Origin: Ga0077523 sp038324085
Lineage (GTDB): Bacteria > Pseudomonadota > Gammaproteobacteria > Burkholderiales > Ga0077523
Length of the DNA stretch: 64,000 bases
Assembly: GCA_038324085.1 (NCBI GenBank)
Contig: JBBQHP010000017.1
Coordinates: 13,240 to 77,239 of the forward strand
Direction: 5' to 3'
Within the stretch, counting starts at the first letter, position 1; every line of letters starts with the position of its first letter. The notes below the pieces were generated by a model, which saw only the letters and a program-made list of their open reading frames with translations, was not told the origin of the DNA and searched no databases. A program made the position numbers and the translations under genes. This document shows positions 52,383 to 61,749 of the stretch, in pieces.

Positions 52383-53055
52383 CGGGTCGACCTTCACCTC
52401 GATCTCCGAGACGGCACGTCCGGTGTGCGCAGCAGCGTGACCCTGGATGGTCTCGCCCAGTTCTCATCGGGTACCGGCGCGATCTTCATCTCGTCCTACG
52501 AGTTGAACTTCCCCGGGGACGAGCACTGCCGGCGCTGCCGGTATCGAACTGTCGTCGGCAAACGAAGGCGTCAACTGGCGCTATGTGAGCGGCGTGAACG
52601 TCAATACCGGACGGGCCGCCGGCCCCATCGAATTCGCGGAAGACGGCGCGACGAATGGCTGGGGTTCGGTATCCGGCGATCCCGCCTTCGAGCAGGAAAT
52701 CAACTACGTGGCGGGCACCTTCGGCAACGGCATGACGTCGACGATCGACTTCCTGAATGGCGACAATGGATACAACGGTTTCACGGTCGCGAGCCTGCTG
52801 GGCAACGGTGTGAACAACACGGATGAGAGCCTTCCCGATGCTTTCGCCTGGATCAGGATTCGATCGACGGGCGGCGGCATCGCCACCGGCAGCAACGGCA
52901 ACTGGTGGGAGCCTGCCGTCAGCAACGCAGCCGGCGGCCGTCTGGACGTGCTGGCCATAACCCCCGTGCCAGAACCCGGCACCTACGCGATGATTGGCGC
53001 GGGACTGCTGGTTCTAGGCGGAGTGCTACGTCGCCGGGCACGCAACAACGTCTGA
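52383..53055 (+). pseudogene. Frameshifted, 5'-truncated PEP-CTERM protein gene
   Basis: Two frames join into one protein: up to about 52525 the frame reads SSVTLDGLAQFSSGTGAIF and ISSYELNFPG; after the CCCCGGGG run it continues one frame over as TSTAGAAGIELSSANEG, then VNTGRAAGPIEF to the stop. The C-terminus is VPEPGTYAMIGAGLLVLGGVLRRRARN, an intact PEP-CTERM signal. No signal peptide or start codon is found upstream in the first frame, so the 5' end is missing too. A sequencing error in the homopolymer could explain the frameshift but not the missing N-terminus. Confidence 0.65.
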
Positions 53056-53102
53056 CTTGCAGGGGTCGACGGCAGCTGCCATGGGACACTGATCGAAGAA
53101 CG

Positions 53103-53128
53103 GGCGCACCGACGGTGCGCCTTTGTTT
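53103..53128 (+). terminator. Intrinsic terminator after the PEP-CTERM remnant
   Basis: A perfect 8-bp stem GGCGCACC/GGTGCGCC with loop GAC is followed by TTTGTTT. It lies 48 bp after the stop of the broken gene, a normal distance. Confidence 0.8.
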
Positions 53129-53706
53129 CATGAGGTTCTACGACGGGCTTGCGGGCCGGCACCCGGCTTCGATGTCTACTTACCGCTATTCCGCTGGAAA
53201 CAAGCTGTGCGCTGTGCATTGGCCCACAGACCTCTCATCGTGGTCAAGGGTAGCGTACTCAATGCTGATCGGGCGACATGATCAAGCCGCATCGAGTAAG
53301 CACTATAGGCTCGCGAAATGGACGCCATTCCGCCCGGTACGACGAGGGACCGCCCACTCGTTGTAGGTCGGCAGATCGCACGGTTTCTTTCGCAGCCCCA
53401 ATCGCTGCAGCATACTGCCGGGTATGGCCGCTACACGTGCAGCGAGCCGCCGCAGAGACATCGCGACGCCCCGATACGGGTCGCCTCTTCTCGTCGATTC
53501 GCAACAATCGGGTAAACCCCTGGGGGTCGTCCAACCCGGCTTGACACATAATGAGCACTCTCGTGTCTTCGCATACAAGAGACTCGTCCCCGACGGCCCG
53601 TTGATCAAGGTCTGCGATGGCGATTGCCTCATAAAACCCAATCAGCGAGATCAAAATAGCGCCGGGCGCCCTCATATAGTCTAATCGCGCTCAGGACGCT
53701 CACGCT
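53129..53706. other. Low-GC gap before cas3
   Basis: About 580 bp of visibly lower GC than the flanking housekeeping region hold no gene I can support; the ORFs on both strands have no ribosome-binding site or recognisable fold. The cas-operon promoter must be near the 3' end; CATATAGTCTAAT at 53673-53685 contains a possible TATAGT -10 but no convincing -35. Confidence 0.5.
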
Positions 53707-56562
53707 GTGAACCTGATGGGTGGGAAGATCACCTCCATGGACGAACCCCGGTTCGATGTCGACGGTGTGAAAAGCTTCTACCGGTATTGGGGCAAGGCAC
53801 GACCATCGGTCGGCTCTGAGGCCAAATGCCACCTTTTGCCATACCACTGCCTCGATGTGGCGGCTGTCGGCCGAGTCTTTCTGGAGCGCGCTGCCGGCCT
53901 TCGGCGCTGGCTGTGTTCCGCCATGGATGCCGACGAAGAAACGCTGCTCCGTTGGGTCAGTTTCTGGCTGGCGCTGCACGACCTGGGGAAATTCTCCGAC
54001 GCGTTTCAACACCAGTGCCCCGAAGCGGTTGCCGCCTTACGGGGAAAGCTACCGGACTCAATTCGAACCTACTCGGTCCGACACGACACGCTCGGAATGG
54101 TGTTCTGGAGTCAGTCGCTGATTGACCGCGTCATCGACGAGGAGTGGTTCGGGCCTCACACCGACGACTATCAAGACGGACTGCATGCCTGGATGCGTGC
54201 AGTCACGGGCCATCACGGCCAGCCTCCGCTGGGTGACGGCGAAATTGCCTGGACACATCACTTCAGCAAGACGGTGGATGCGCCGGCCATTCATCAGTTC
54301 TGCGGCGCCGTCGTGACTCTGTTTCTGTCTGCAGCGGTTGCCGAAATGCCGACGGCAATGCCGCCCGCGGAATTCGAACGCAACAGCAAGGCGCTGTCCT
54401 GGTGGGTGGCCGGACTCGCCGTGTTGGCTGACTGGATCGGTTCCAACACCGACTTCTTCCCGTACCAGGCCGACGCAGAACATCCGATGTCGATGGATGA
54501 GTATTGGCAAACGGCGCTAGGCAAGGCGGCGACGGCACTCGATCGCGTCGGCGTGTTGCCTATCGGCAAGCGCGAACCGATGACCTTCGCAGACATCTTC
54601 CCCGGCATCCACCAGCGATCCCCATTGCAGGATTGGGCCGCATCTGTCGCGCTCTCTGTCGAGCCACAGATTCACCTGCTGGAGGACGTGACCGGCGCAG
54701 GCAAGACAGAGGCCGCAGTCATGCTCACTCACCGGCTGATGAACTCGGGCAATGCCGACGGTTTCTACATTGCGCTGCCAACCATGGCGACCGCGAACGC
54801 TATGTACGGCCGCATTGCCAAGGTCTACGCCATGCTCTTTGAAGGAGACCCCAGCCTGATACTGGCGCATGGTCAACGCAACCTCGTCGAGGCGTTTGCG
54901 TCGTCAGTGTTGATCCCCGGTGCCGCTGAGGACGACGCTCGACAAGCGGACGAATCCGCTACTGCCAGATGCACATCGTGGCTGGCCGATCACCAGAAGC
55001 GCGCGCTCCTGGCGCCTGCCGGTGTGGGCACCATCGACCAGGCACTCGCAGCCATTCTTCACAGCAAACACCAATCGCTGCGGCTGCTGGGCCTTGCGCG
55101 CAAAGTGCTGTTGATTGATGAAGTGCACGCCTGCGACGCTTACATGCAGGCTTTGCTGGAGCGCCTGCTGGAATTTCATGCGCTGGCCGGCGGCAGCGCA
55201 ATCCTATTGTCGGCCACGCTTCCCGTCCACATGAAAAAGTCGCTGTTGTCTGCCTTTGCCAGGGGTCGCAGCTACCGGTTATCCGCCCGGCCCGATGAGC
55301 CTGCCTATCCGTTGGTGACAACGTGGAAGTCCGCCACACCGAGCACCATCGAGCAGACCGCCATCGAAACCCGCGACGCGGTACGACGCACGCTGATCAG
55401 CCGCTATTGCGACGACGAAGCCGAAGCTGTCGCCGCAATTTCAGCGGCGCTGTCTCGCGGGGAGTGCGCTTGCTGGATAAGAAACACCGTCGCAGACGCT
55501 CTGGCCGGGCACACGTATTTCCGGGGCAAGGTGGCACCTGACAAACTCATCCTGTTCCACGCGCGGTTTGCTCTGAGTGACCGGCTTGCAATCGAGAGAC
55601 GGGTACTCGATCATTTCGGCCCCACCAGCACGCCAGATTTGCGCGCCGGCCGATTGGTCATTGCAACGCAAGTTGCCGAGCAGAGCCTCGATGCCGACTG
55701 GGATTTCCTGGTTACCGACCTTGCCCCGATCGACCGAGTTGTTCAACGTGCGGGGCGCCTGCGCCGCCACGCGCGCGATCAGCAAGGTTTGCGGCTCCTC
55801 GATCCCGCCGCCAAAGACCAGCGCGGCCAGCCTTGCCTGTGGGTGCTGGGGCCGGCATGGTCCGACGCGCCCGAGCCAGGCTGGTTCAAGACTGCATTCC
55901 CGAAGGCTGCTTTCGTCTACCCGGACCATTCGCAACTCTGGCGCACTGGGCAACTGCTGCGCGACGGACAGTTCACGATGCCCGACGACGCACGGCGCCT
56001 GATTGAAACAGTGTTTGCAGAAGACGCTGAAGTACCGGCCGGCCTTCAAGTAAGCGCCAATACAGCAGAGGGGCGGGGGTACGGGGAGGCCAGCCTTGCG
56101 CAGCAGCACGCTCTCAAGCTGCTTGACGGCTACACCCGTGGCGGCATCGATTGGTGGAACGAAGCCAAGACCGCTACCCGCTTGGGCGAGGAAAGCACTG
56201 CGGTGTTGCTGGCGCGGTGGGACGGCGATCATCTGCGGCCCTGGGCAGACCACGCCGTAGCTCGTCACGCTTGGGCGTACAGCACCGTGCGCGTGGCGAC
56301 TCGATTGATTGCCAAGACTGCAGAACCCAGTTCACCTGGACGGCAAGCAACTTTGCAGCGCACGTTGGAAAGCCTACCCGACAAAGGTAAGTGGTCCGTG
56401 CTGCTTCCCATGGAGTACACCCACGATGGCTATGTCGGTACCGCGTTGAGCGCCCCGCGCGGAAAGCAAGCCGAGCGTTCCCAAGCATGGCTTTACGACG
56501 AGCGAACAGGCTTGAGGGCGCAAGTGGCGACACAACTTTTGGTGACTGAGGAAAACGCATGA
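53707..56562 (+). CDS. cas3: Cas3 HD nuclease-helicase, type I-E
   Basis: A 951-residue protein with the HD nuclease first: His47 (LLPYHCLD), the HD pair at 91-92 (LHDLGKFSDAF) and GHHG at 168-171. The superfamily 2 helicase follows: Walker A GAGKT (330-334), DEVH (471-474), SAT (502-504), and QVAEQSLDADWDFLVTD with QRAGRLRRH for motifs V-VI. It is recruited by Cascade to degrade invader DNA. The start is GTG 53707, but ATGs at 53716 or 53737 are possible. Its TGA overlaps the cas8e ATG. Confidence 0.95.
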   Translation: MNLMGGKITSMDEPRFDVDGVKSFYRYWGKARPSVGSEAKCHLLPYHCLDVAAVGRVFLERAAGLRRWLCSAMDADEETLLRWVSFWLALHDLGKFSDAFQHQCPEAVAALRGKLPDSIRTYSVRHDTLGMVFWSQSLIDRVIDEEWFGPHTDDYQDGLHAWMRAVTGHHGQPPLGDGEIAWTHHFSKTVDAPAIHQFCGAVVTLFLSAAVAEMPTAMPPAEFERNSKALSWWVAGLAVLADWIGSNTDFFPYQADAEHPMSMDEYWQTALGKAATALDRVGVLPIGKREPMTFADIFPGIHQRSPLQDWAASVALSVEPQIHLLEDVTGAGKTEAAVMLTHRLMNSGNADGFYIALPTMATANAMYGRIAKVYAMLFEGDPSLILAHGQRNLVEAFASSVLIPGAAEDDARQADESATARCTSWLADHQKRALLAPAGVGTIDQALAAILHSKHQSLRLLGLARKVLLIDEVHACDAYMQALLERLLEFHALAGGSAILLSATLPVHMKKSLLSAFARGRSYRLSARPDEPAYPLVTTWKSATPSTIEQTAIETRDAVRRTLISRYCDDEAEAVAAISAALSRGECACWIRNTVADALAGHTYFRGKVAPDKLILFHARFALSDRLAIERRVLDHFGPTSTPDLRAGRLVIATQVAEQSLDADWDFLVTDLAPIDRVVQRAGRLRRHARDQQGLRLLDPAAKDQRGQPCLWVLGPAWSDAPEPGWFKTAFPKAAFVYPDHSQLWRTGQLLRDGQFTMPDDARRLIETVFAEDAEVPAGLQVSANTAEGRGYGEASLAQQHALKLLDGYTRGGIDWWNEAKTATRLGEESTAVLLARWDGDHLRPWADHAVARHAWAYSTVRVATRLIAKTAEPSSPGRQATLQRTLESLPDKGKWSVLLPMEYTHDGYVGTALSAPRGKQAERSQAWLYDERTGLRAQVATQLLVTEENA

Positions 56563-58232
56563 ACCTCCTGCAAGAACCTTGGATGCCAGTGCGCCTGCGT
56601 GACGGGACGCGCGAATGGATTTCTCCATGTCGGTTGTCCGACACGGAGATCGTCGCGTTCGATGCTGATCGACCGGACTTCAACGGCGCCTTGGCGCAGT
56701 TCGCCATTGGCTTGCTGCAGACCACTTCGCCCGCCAACAGTGCAAGTGAATGGCGGCAGTGGTTCAAGACGCCGCCGGATCAGCCGACGCTCCGTGAATG
56801 GTTCGCTGCCATTGAAGAGGCATTCATCTTTGACGGTGACGGCGCGCGCTTCATGCAAGACAGGAACTTGCAGACTGAGGAGTTCGTGGCGATCAGCACC
56901 TTGCTGATCGAAGCGCCCGGCGAGAACGCCGTCAAGAACAACACCGACCTCTTCATCAAGCGGGCCCATGTGCGGGCGCTCTGCCCGCGCTGTGCTGCAA
57001 CTGCCCTGCTGGCGCTGCAGATCAACGCACCATCCGGCGGTGCCGGTCACCGAACCGGCCTGCGCGGCGGCGGACCATTGACGACGTTGATCACTTCCGC
57101 GGCCGACCAAGGCAACGGGCTGTGGCACGACATTTGGCTGAACGTACGTGAGCGAGACAGCTTTCTTGCTCAGTGCGGAGACGCCACGAAAGCAGAACTG
57201 CATCTGCGTTTTCCATGGCTCGCCGACATCACCGGCATTCAAGCAGCTGATGGTGAGACTGCCCCTGCTCAGGTTCACCCGGACCACGCGTTCTGGGCCA
57301 TGCCTCGCCGCATCAGACTCGACTTCGAGCAACTGTCCGCGGGCACCTGCGATATCTGTGCAATGCCCTCTGAGCGCCGGTTGCAACGCTACGCCACTCG
57401 CAACTACGGGTTGAATTACAAGGGCGCCTGGGAACACCCGCTCTCTCCTTACTACGAAACCACGGGAGGTTGGCTGCCACTGCATCCGCAACCTGGCGGG
57501 TTGGGTTATCGCCAGTGGCTGGGCTGGCTTGCTGGAGCCGGCGCGGACCCCCAACGTCCTCGCAAGCCGGCCCGGGTTGTTGAACATGCGCTTCAGGAAC
57601 GGGGCCGACAGCTCGGCACCAACCTGCGCTTGTGGGCGTTTGGCTACGACATGGACAACATGAAGGCGCGTTGCTGGTACGAAGCCACTGTCCCGCTGTA
57701 CGGCTTAGGCATGTGCTCCAAGGATGCTCAGCGCGAGGTCGAGGTGGAGGTGGGCCAGCACCTCGCCGCCGCCGAAATGGCAGCGTTCTTTTTGCGCAGC
57801 GGTGTGAAGGAAGCTTGGTTCGGTGCCGATGCGCGTGGCGACTTCAGCCACATCGATGCCAGCTTCTGGAGCAGCACCGAACCGGCGTTTTATCGGCAGC
57901 TCGAAGCACGAATTGCCGCGGCGCGCGACGAGCAGGCATTCGACCGCGTCGCTGCGTCGGAGCGTTGGCTTGGCACGCTGCAGCGCAACGTGCTCCGGCT
58001 TTTCGACGAGATCTTCGTAGGCGCCGGCGCAGTCGAGCGCCAACATCCGCGCCGCGCCGCAGAAGCACGCAGAAAGCTGAGAGCAGGCCTATACGGCAAG
58101 AAGCTCCGCGAGAGCCTGGGCTTGCCCGTCGCAGAACCCGCCCCTGGCAAGAAAGCCAAACGAACCAGCAAGAAGCCACCCCCGCCTTCCCCCAACGATG
58201 CGGGAGATCAAGCCAACCGGAGGACAACATGA
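56559..58232 (+). CDS. casA: Cascade large subunit Cas8e (Cse1/CasA)
   Basis: A 557-residue protein with the Cse1 N-terminus (MNLLQEPWMPVRLRDGTREWISPCRLSD), TNLRLWAFGYDMDNMKARCWYE and a Cys pair (CPRCAATALLALQINAPSGGAGHRTGLRGG). It recognises the PAM and recruits Cas3. The last 30 residues (KKAKRTSKKPPPPSPND) form a Lys/Pro-rich tail of unclear use. The gene overlaps cas3 and cse2 by 4 bp each. Confidence 0.95.
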   Translation: MNLLQEPWMPVRLRDGTREWISPCRLSDTEIVAFDADRPDFNGALAQFAIGLLQTTSPANSASEWRQWFKTPPDQPTLREWFAAIEEAFIFDGDGARFMQDRNLQTEEFVAISTLLIEAPGENAVKNNTDLFIKRAHVRALCPRCAATALLALQINAPSGGAGHRTGLRGGGPLTTLITSAADQGNGLWHDIWLNVRERDSFLAQCGDATKAELHLRFPWLADITGIQAADGETAPAQVHPDHAFWAMPRRIRLDFEQLSAGTCDICAMPSERRLQRYATRNYGLNYKGAWEHPLSPYYETTGGWLPLHPQPGGLGYRQWLGWLAGAGADPQRPRKPARVVEHALQERGRQLGTNLRLWAFGYDMDNMKARCWYEATVPLYGLGMCSKDAQREVEVEVGQHLAAAEMAAFFLRSGVKEAWFGADARGDFSHIDASFWSSTEPAFYRQLEARIAAARDEQAFDRVAASERWLGTLQRNVLRLFDEIFVGAGAVERQHPRRAAEARRKLRAGLYGKKLRESLGLPVAEPAPGKKAKRTSKKPPPPSPNDAGDQANRRTT

Positions 58233-58738
58233 AGCCGCTGAGCGACCAATACGAACCAGGCAAGACACTGCTCGACTGGTGGAAAGGTCTTGATGACAAC
58301 CGCGCGGCGCGAGCCGTACTGCGCCGCACCGGCAATGTCACCGCGGTGACGCTCACGCCGCACTATCAGATGCTCTACAAGCGTTTGTGCGCTGCAGGCT
58401 GGAACGACGAGGGCCGGACGCACAGGCGTGATGCGCTGGCCGCGGCCGTCGGGCTGCTGGCCCATGTGGAGCAAGACGATGACCGGAAACTGGTGGTCAC
58501 CATGAGCAAGCCACCCGAGGGCAGCGACCGCGCACCGGTCAGCCCCCTGCGCTTCATGCGGCTGCTCGAATCCCCCGATCTGGAAGCGCTCTTCACGGGG
58601 CTGCGCCGTGTGCTGCCCCTGATGGGCCATCGCGCCAATGTTCTCGCGCTGAGCAACGATGTCATCCGCTGGGGCGATGTCGTCAAGAAGCAGTGGGCCT
58701 ACGACTACGTTTGGCCCGACGCCAAAGCCCAGAGCTGA
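58229..58738 (+). CDS. casB: Cascade small subunit Cse2 (CasB)
   Basis: A 169-residue helical protein. Motifs typical of Cse2 are WWKGLDDNRAARAVLRR, the segment RFMRLLESPDLEALFTGLRRVLPLM and the C-terminal VNVL-type region here read as ANVLALSNDVIRWGD. Two copies form the belly of Cascade and stabilise the displaced strand. The ATG overlaps the cas8e stop (ATGA), following an AGGACAAC ribosome-binding region. Confidence 0.93.
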   Translation: MKPLSDQYEPGKTLLDWWKGLDDNRAARAVLRRTGNVTAVTLTPHYQMLYKRLCAAGWNDEGRTHRRDALAAAVGLLAHVEQDDDRKLVVTMSKPPEGSDRAPVSPLRFMRLLESPDLEALFTGLRRVLPLMGHRANVLALSNDVIRWGDVVKKQWAYDYVWPDAKAQS

Positions 58739-58774
58739 AACCCGCAGCCAACGATTCACAGGAAGGAACGCGCA

Positions 58775-59893
58775 ATGTCCCGATTCGTACAACTTCACCT
58801 CTTGACCAACTACCCGCCGTCCAATCTCAACCGCGATGACACCGGCCGGCCGAAGACGGCGCTGATGGGCGGCGACCTCCGACTGCGCGTCTCCTCGCAA
58901 AGTCAAAAGCGCGCATGGAGAACGTCTGACGAATTTCGTCGCGCGCTGGGTACAGGCGAGACTTCGTCGACACAGACCGTCGTTGAATGGGACGAGCACC
59001 TGAATCCTAATCTCGGCACTCGCACGAAGGAAGTTGGCATGCGCATACGCGATGCGTTCGTGAAAGCTGGAATCTCAGAGAAGCCAGCCAAGGAGTGGGC
59101 CCGTGCGTTGCTCGTGCCGTTTGGTGAACTGGACAAGGCGACGGAGAAGGAACCCCACAAGGACCTCGAACTCAAGCAACTGGTTCATTTCAGCCCCGAG
59201 GAAAGGCTGGCCATAGATGAGCTCGTCGCTCGATGCATCGATCGCAAGGACGGGCCCGCAGAAAAGGATCTTGAACTTTTGCGCCATCCAGCGGAGGCAG
59301 TTGACGTCGCTATGTTTGGCCGCATGCTGGCAAAAACACCGGCGTTCAACGTCGAGGCGGCGGTGCAAGTAGCGCACGCTGTCACCGTGCACAAGGCAGC
59401 CGTTGAAGACGACTATTTCAGCGCGGTTGATGACCTCAACAAGGGCCTGATTGACCAGGGCGCAGCACACATTGGCGAGAGAAGCTACGGCGCCGGATTG
59501 TTCTACCTTTACGTGTGCATCGACCGCGAGCTTCTGAAGGAGAACCTGGGCGGCGATGCTGCACTGACCGCGAAGGCGCTCGAAGCCCTGATTCACGCCG
59601 TCACCAAGGTTTCACCGACCGGCATGCAGAACAGCCACGCATCGCGCGCCTACGCGAGCTATGTCCTGGCAGAGAAGGGCAATCAACAGCCTCGCTCGCT
59701 GGTGCAGGCTTTCCTCAAGCCGATCAAACCGTTTGAGGACCAGGGCATGCTGGATGCCTCGGTAGCCGCCCTGTCAAAACGGTGCGACAACTTCGATAAG
59801 GTCTACGGCAAGTGCGCCGACCATCGCTACGCCATCAACGTCGAGACCGCGGAAGGGTCGCTGGACGAGTTGGCCGAGTTCGCGAAGGCCTGA
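58775..59893 (+). CDS. casC: Cascade backbone Cas7e (CasC)
   Basis: A 372-residue RAMP protein. FVQLHLLTNYPPSNLNRDDTGRPKTALMGG and LRVSSQSQKRAWR are the hallmark of Cas7e, and GMQNSHASRAYASYVLAEKGNQQPRSL follows at the expected position. Six copies bind the crRNA spacer. A strong AGGAAGGA ribosome-binding site fits its high required stoichiometry. Confidence 0.95.
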   Translation: MSRFVQLHLLTNYPPSNLNRDDTGRPKTALMGGDLRLRVSSQSQKRAWRTSDEFRRALGTGETSSTQTVVEWDEHLNPNLGTRTKEVGMRIRDAFVKAGISEKPAKEWARALLVPFGELDKATEKEPHKDLELKQLVHFSPEERLAIDELVARCIDRKDGPAEKDLELLRHPAEAVDVAMFGRMLAKTPAFNVEAAVQVAHAVTVHKAAVEDDYFSAVDDLNKGLIDQGAAHIGERSYGAGLFYLYVCIDRELLKENLGGDAALTAKALEALIHAVTKVSPTGMQNSHASRAYASYVLAEKGNQQPRSLVQAFLKPIKPFEDQGMLDASVAALSKRCDNFDKVYGKCADHRYAINVETAEGSLDELAEFAKA

Positions 59894-59896
59894 GCC

Positions 59897-60658
59897 ATGG
59901 AGTACCTGGTGTTCCAGCTGCTGGCGCCGTTGGCCTCGTGGGGCGAAGTGGCGGTAGGTGAATTTCGCGGCAGCCATGACTACCCGGGAGAGTCTGCGCT
60001 GCTGGGTCTGCTGGGCGCCGCGCTCGGGATTCGTCGTGACGACGAGCCCGCCCATGCTGCGCTGCGCGATTCGTTCGGGTTCGCCGTGGGTGTGTTGTCA
60101 CCCGGGTGCATGCTGCGGGACTATCACACCGCGCAAGTGCCGGGCCGGGTGGCTTTGAAGGGCCGGCCGCACGCCACGCGGCGCGACGAACTGGCCATGC
60201 CCAAGCGTGATCTCAACACCATCCTGTCGACCCGCGACTACCGCCAGGACGCTGCGTGTCTGGTGGCTATTCAGCTCAAAGTGGCAGGCAAGCCGCCGCA
60301 CACTCTGCATGAACTGGCGTGCGCGCTGCGTACACCTCGCTTCGTGCTGTACCTCGGCCGCAAAGCTTGCCCTCCGGCTGCGCCGCTGGCGCCAGAGGTG
60401 CTCGACGCCGACTCGGCGCTCGTAGCGCTGCAAGCCTATCGGCGCGCTTCCACAGTGCGCCTGGAAGCACTTGCATTGGGTGGGCGCCCACCCCTGGAAC
60501 CACTGGCGGACATCGTTCGCCTGGTGTGGGGTGACGGTGTGCACGCGGGCGCAGCGCCTGATCTGAGCGTCGCGCGAACAGACCGCGTCATCCGCCGCAA
60601 AAGTTGGCAGTTCGGCGATCGGACCGAACACAGCAAGTTGCTGGAAGAACCCAGTTGA
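59897..60658 (+). CDS. casD: Cascade subunit Cas5e (CasD)
   Basis: A 253-residue RAMP protein. LVFQLLAPLASWGEVAVGEFRGSHDYPGESALLGLLGAALGI is the typical N-terminus, and GFAVGVLSPGCMLRDYHTAQ and LSTRDYRQDAACLVAI follow. It caps the crRNA 5' handle. The ATG is 3 bp after the cas7e stop. Confidence 0.94.
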   Translation: MEYLVFQLLAPLASWGEVAVGEFRGSHDYPGESALLGLLGAALGIRRDDEPAHAALRDSFGFAVGVLSPGCMLRDYHTAQVPGRVALKGRPHATRRDELAMPKRDLNTILSTRDYRQDAACLVAIQLKVAGKPPHTLHELACALRTPRFVLYLGRKACPPAAPLAPEVLDADSALVALQAYRRASTVRLEALALGGRPPLEPLADIVRLVWGDGVHAGAAPDLSVARTDRVIRRKSWQFGDRTEHSKLLEEPS

Positions 60659-60674
60659 CAGGAAGGAACTGAAC

Positions 60675-61385
60675 ATGTTCTTCAGCCTCGTAACGCCCGA
60701 CCCCGCACATCTGCGCGACGCAGCACACCAGTGGGCCTATGGCGCGGGCAGTGCACACGCGGACCCCTATGCCGACCACCAATGGATGTGGACCATGTTT
60801 CCGGCCACACCCGGAACGCCAAGAGACTTTCTTTTCCGGCGAGATGATCGCGATGGCTTGCCCAGGTACCACGTTGTTTCGGCACGTGCGCCGCAGGTCC
60901 GCGATACCGCTTGGTGTGTCCAGACACGGTCCTACGCCCCGCAACTGCGAACCGGCATGCGTCTGCGCTTTGACCTTCGCGCCAATCCTGTCGTGGCGGG
61001 CCACAACGAGCATGGCGCCCACGTACGCCACGACGTGGTCATGCAGGCGAAAACGAAGCTCGTGCATGAGCGCGGCTTGACTCAATGGAAGGAATGGCAG
61101 GACGACGACAAGCCACAGATTCAGGAGTTGGTCTTCAGCACGTGCACAGGCTGGTTGAAACGACAAGCGGCGCGCCATGGATTCGACTTTGCGGAGGACG
61201 CGCTGAACGTGGATGCCTACACCCGCCATCGCGGCAAGAAGGGCGATGTCCAGTTCACGACCGTCGATTTCAGCGGCGAGTTGTTCGTGAGGGATACAGG
61301 AGCCTTGACCGAGGCGCTCGTCCGCGGCATCGGCCGTGCCAAGGCCTTCGGCTGCGGCTTGCTGCTCGTGCGACGGGTGGGATAA
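60675..61385 (+). CDS. casE: CRISPR repeat endoribonuclease Cas6e (CasE)
   Basis: A 236-residue RAMP nuclease. DPYADHQWMWTMFPATPGTPRDFLFRRDD carries the region of the catalytic His, and the C-terminal RGIGRAKAFGCGLLLVRR is the Gly-rich loop of Cas6. It cuts the repeat stem to give crRNAs that keep it bound at the 3' end. It follows cas5e by 16 bp. Confidence 0.94.
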   Translation: MFFSLVTPDPAHLRDAAHQWAYGAGSAHADPYADHQWMWTMFPATPGTPRDFLFRRDDRDGLPRYHVVSARAPQVRDTAWCVQTRSYAPQLRTGMRLRFDLRANPVVAGHNEHGAHVRHDVVMQAKTKLVHERGLTQWKEWQDDDKPQIQELVFSTCTGWLKRQAARHGFDFAEDALNVDAYTRHRGKKGDVQFTTVDFSGELFVRDTGALTEALVRGIGRAKAFGCGLLLVRRVG

Positions 61386-61422
61386 GCTCAAGGCCGTTTC
61401 AACCCCAGACTTCCGAGGCATC

Positions 61423-61749
61423 ATGCGCACCCTCACCGCCGACGAACTGAACCAACGGCCGCAGCAGCTGATGGACGAAGCCGAACACGGGGAACCATCG
61501 ATGGTCACGCGTGACGGCAAGCCGGTGCTATTGGCCGTGCCCCTGGGCAAGGGCCTCGAATCTCGCTCGGTTCGCGTTGAAGTCGCGGCCCGTTTATTCG
61601 ATCAAGAACAAATCAGTCTCGGCCTGGCAGCTCGGATCGCCGGTTTGTCGTACAGCGAGATGATCGACGAGTTGGGGCAGCGGGAGATTTCGGTCATTCG
61701 CCTGGAACCCGGCGAGCTGGAGCGCGAGCTTGCAGCCTTCGGCGACTAG
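61423..61749 (+). CDS. Phd-like / UPF0175 antitoxin inside the cas operon
   Basis: A 108-residue protein. The N-terminus (TADELNQRPQQLMDEAEHGEPSMVTRDGKPVLLAVPL) looks like a Phd/YefM-type DNA-binding antitoxin. The C-terminus (VRVEVAARLFDQEQISLGLAARIAGLSYSEMIDELGQREI) is the UPF0175 helix-turn-helix. It lies 37 bp after cas6e and overlaps the toxin gene by 20 bp, the usual antitoxin-first order. It should neutralise the toxin and may regulate the promoter region. Confidence 0.8.
   Translation: MRTLTADELNQRPQQLMDEAEHGEPSMVTRDGKPVLLAVPLGKGLESRSVRVEVAARLFDQEQISLGLAARIAGLSYSEMIDELGQREISVIRLEPGELERELAAFGD

Noticed and set aside
53259..53675. 138-codon minus-strand ORF before cas3
   Set aside because: Its first third looks protein-like, but there is no ribosome-binding site, fold or neighbour to support it, and the rest is Arg/Ser-rich; left as non-coding.
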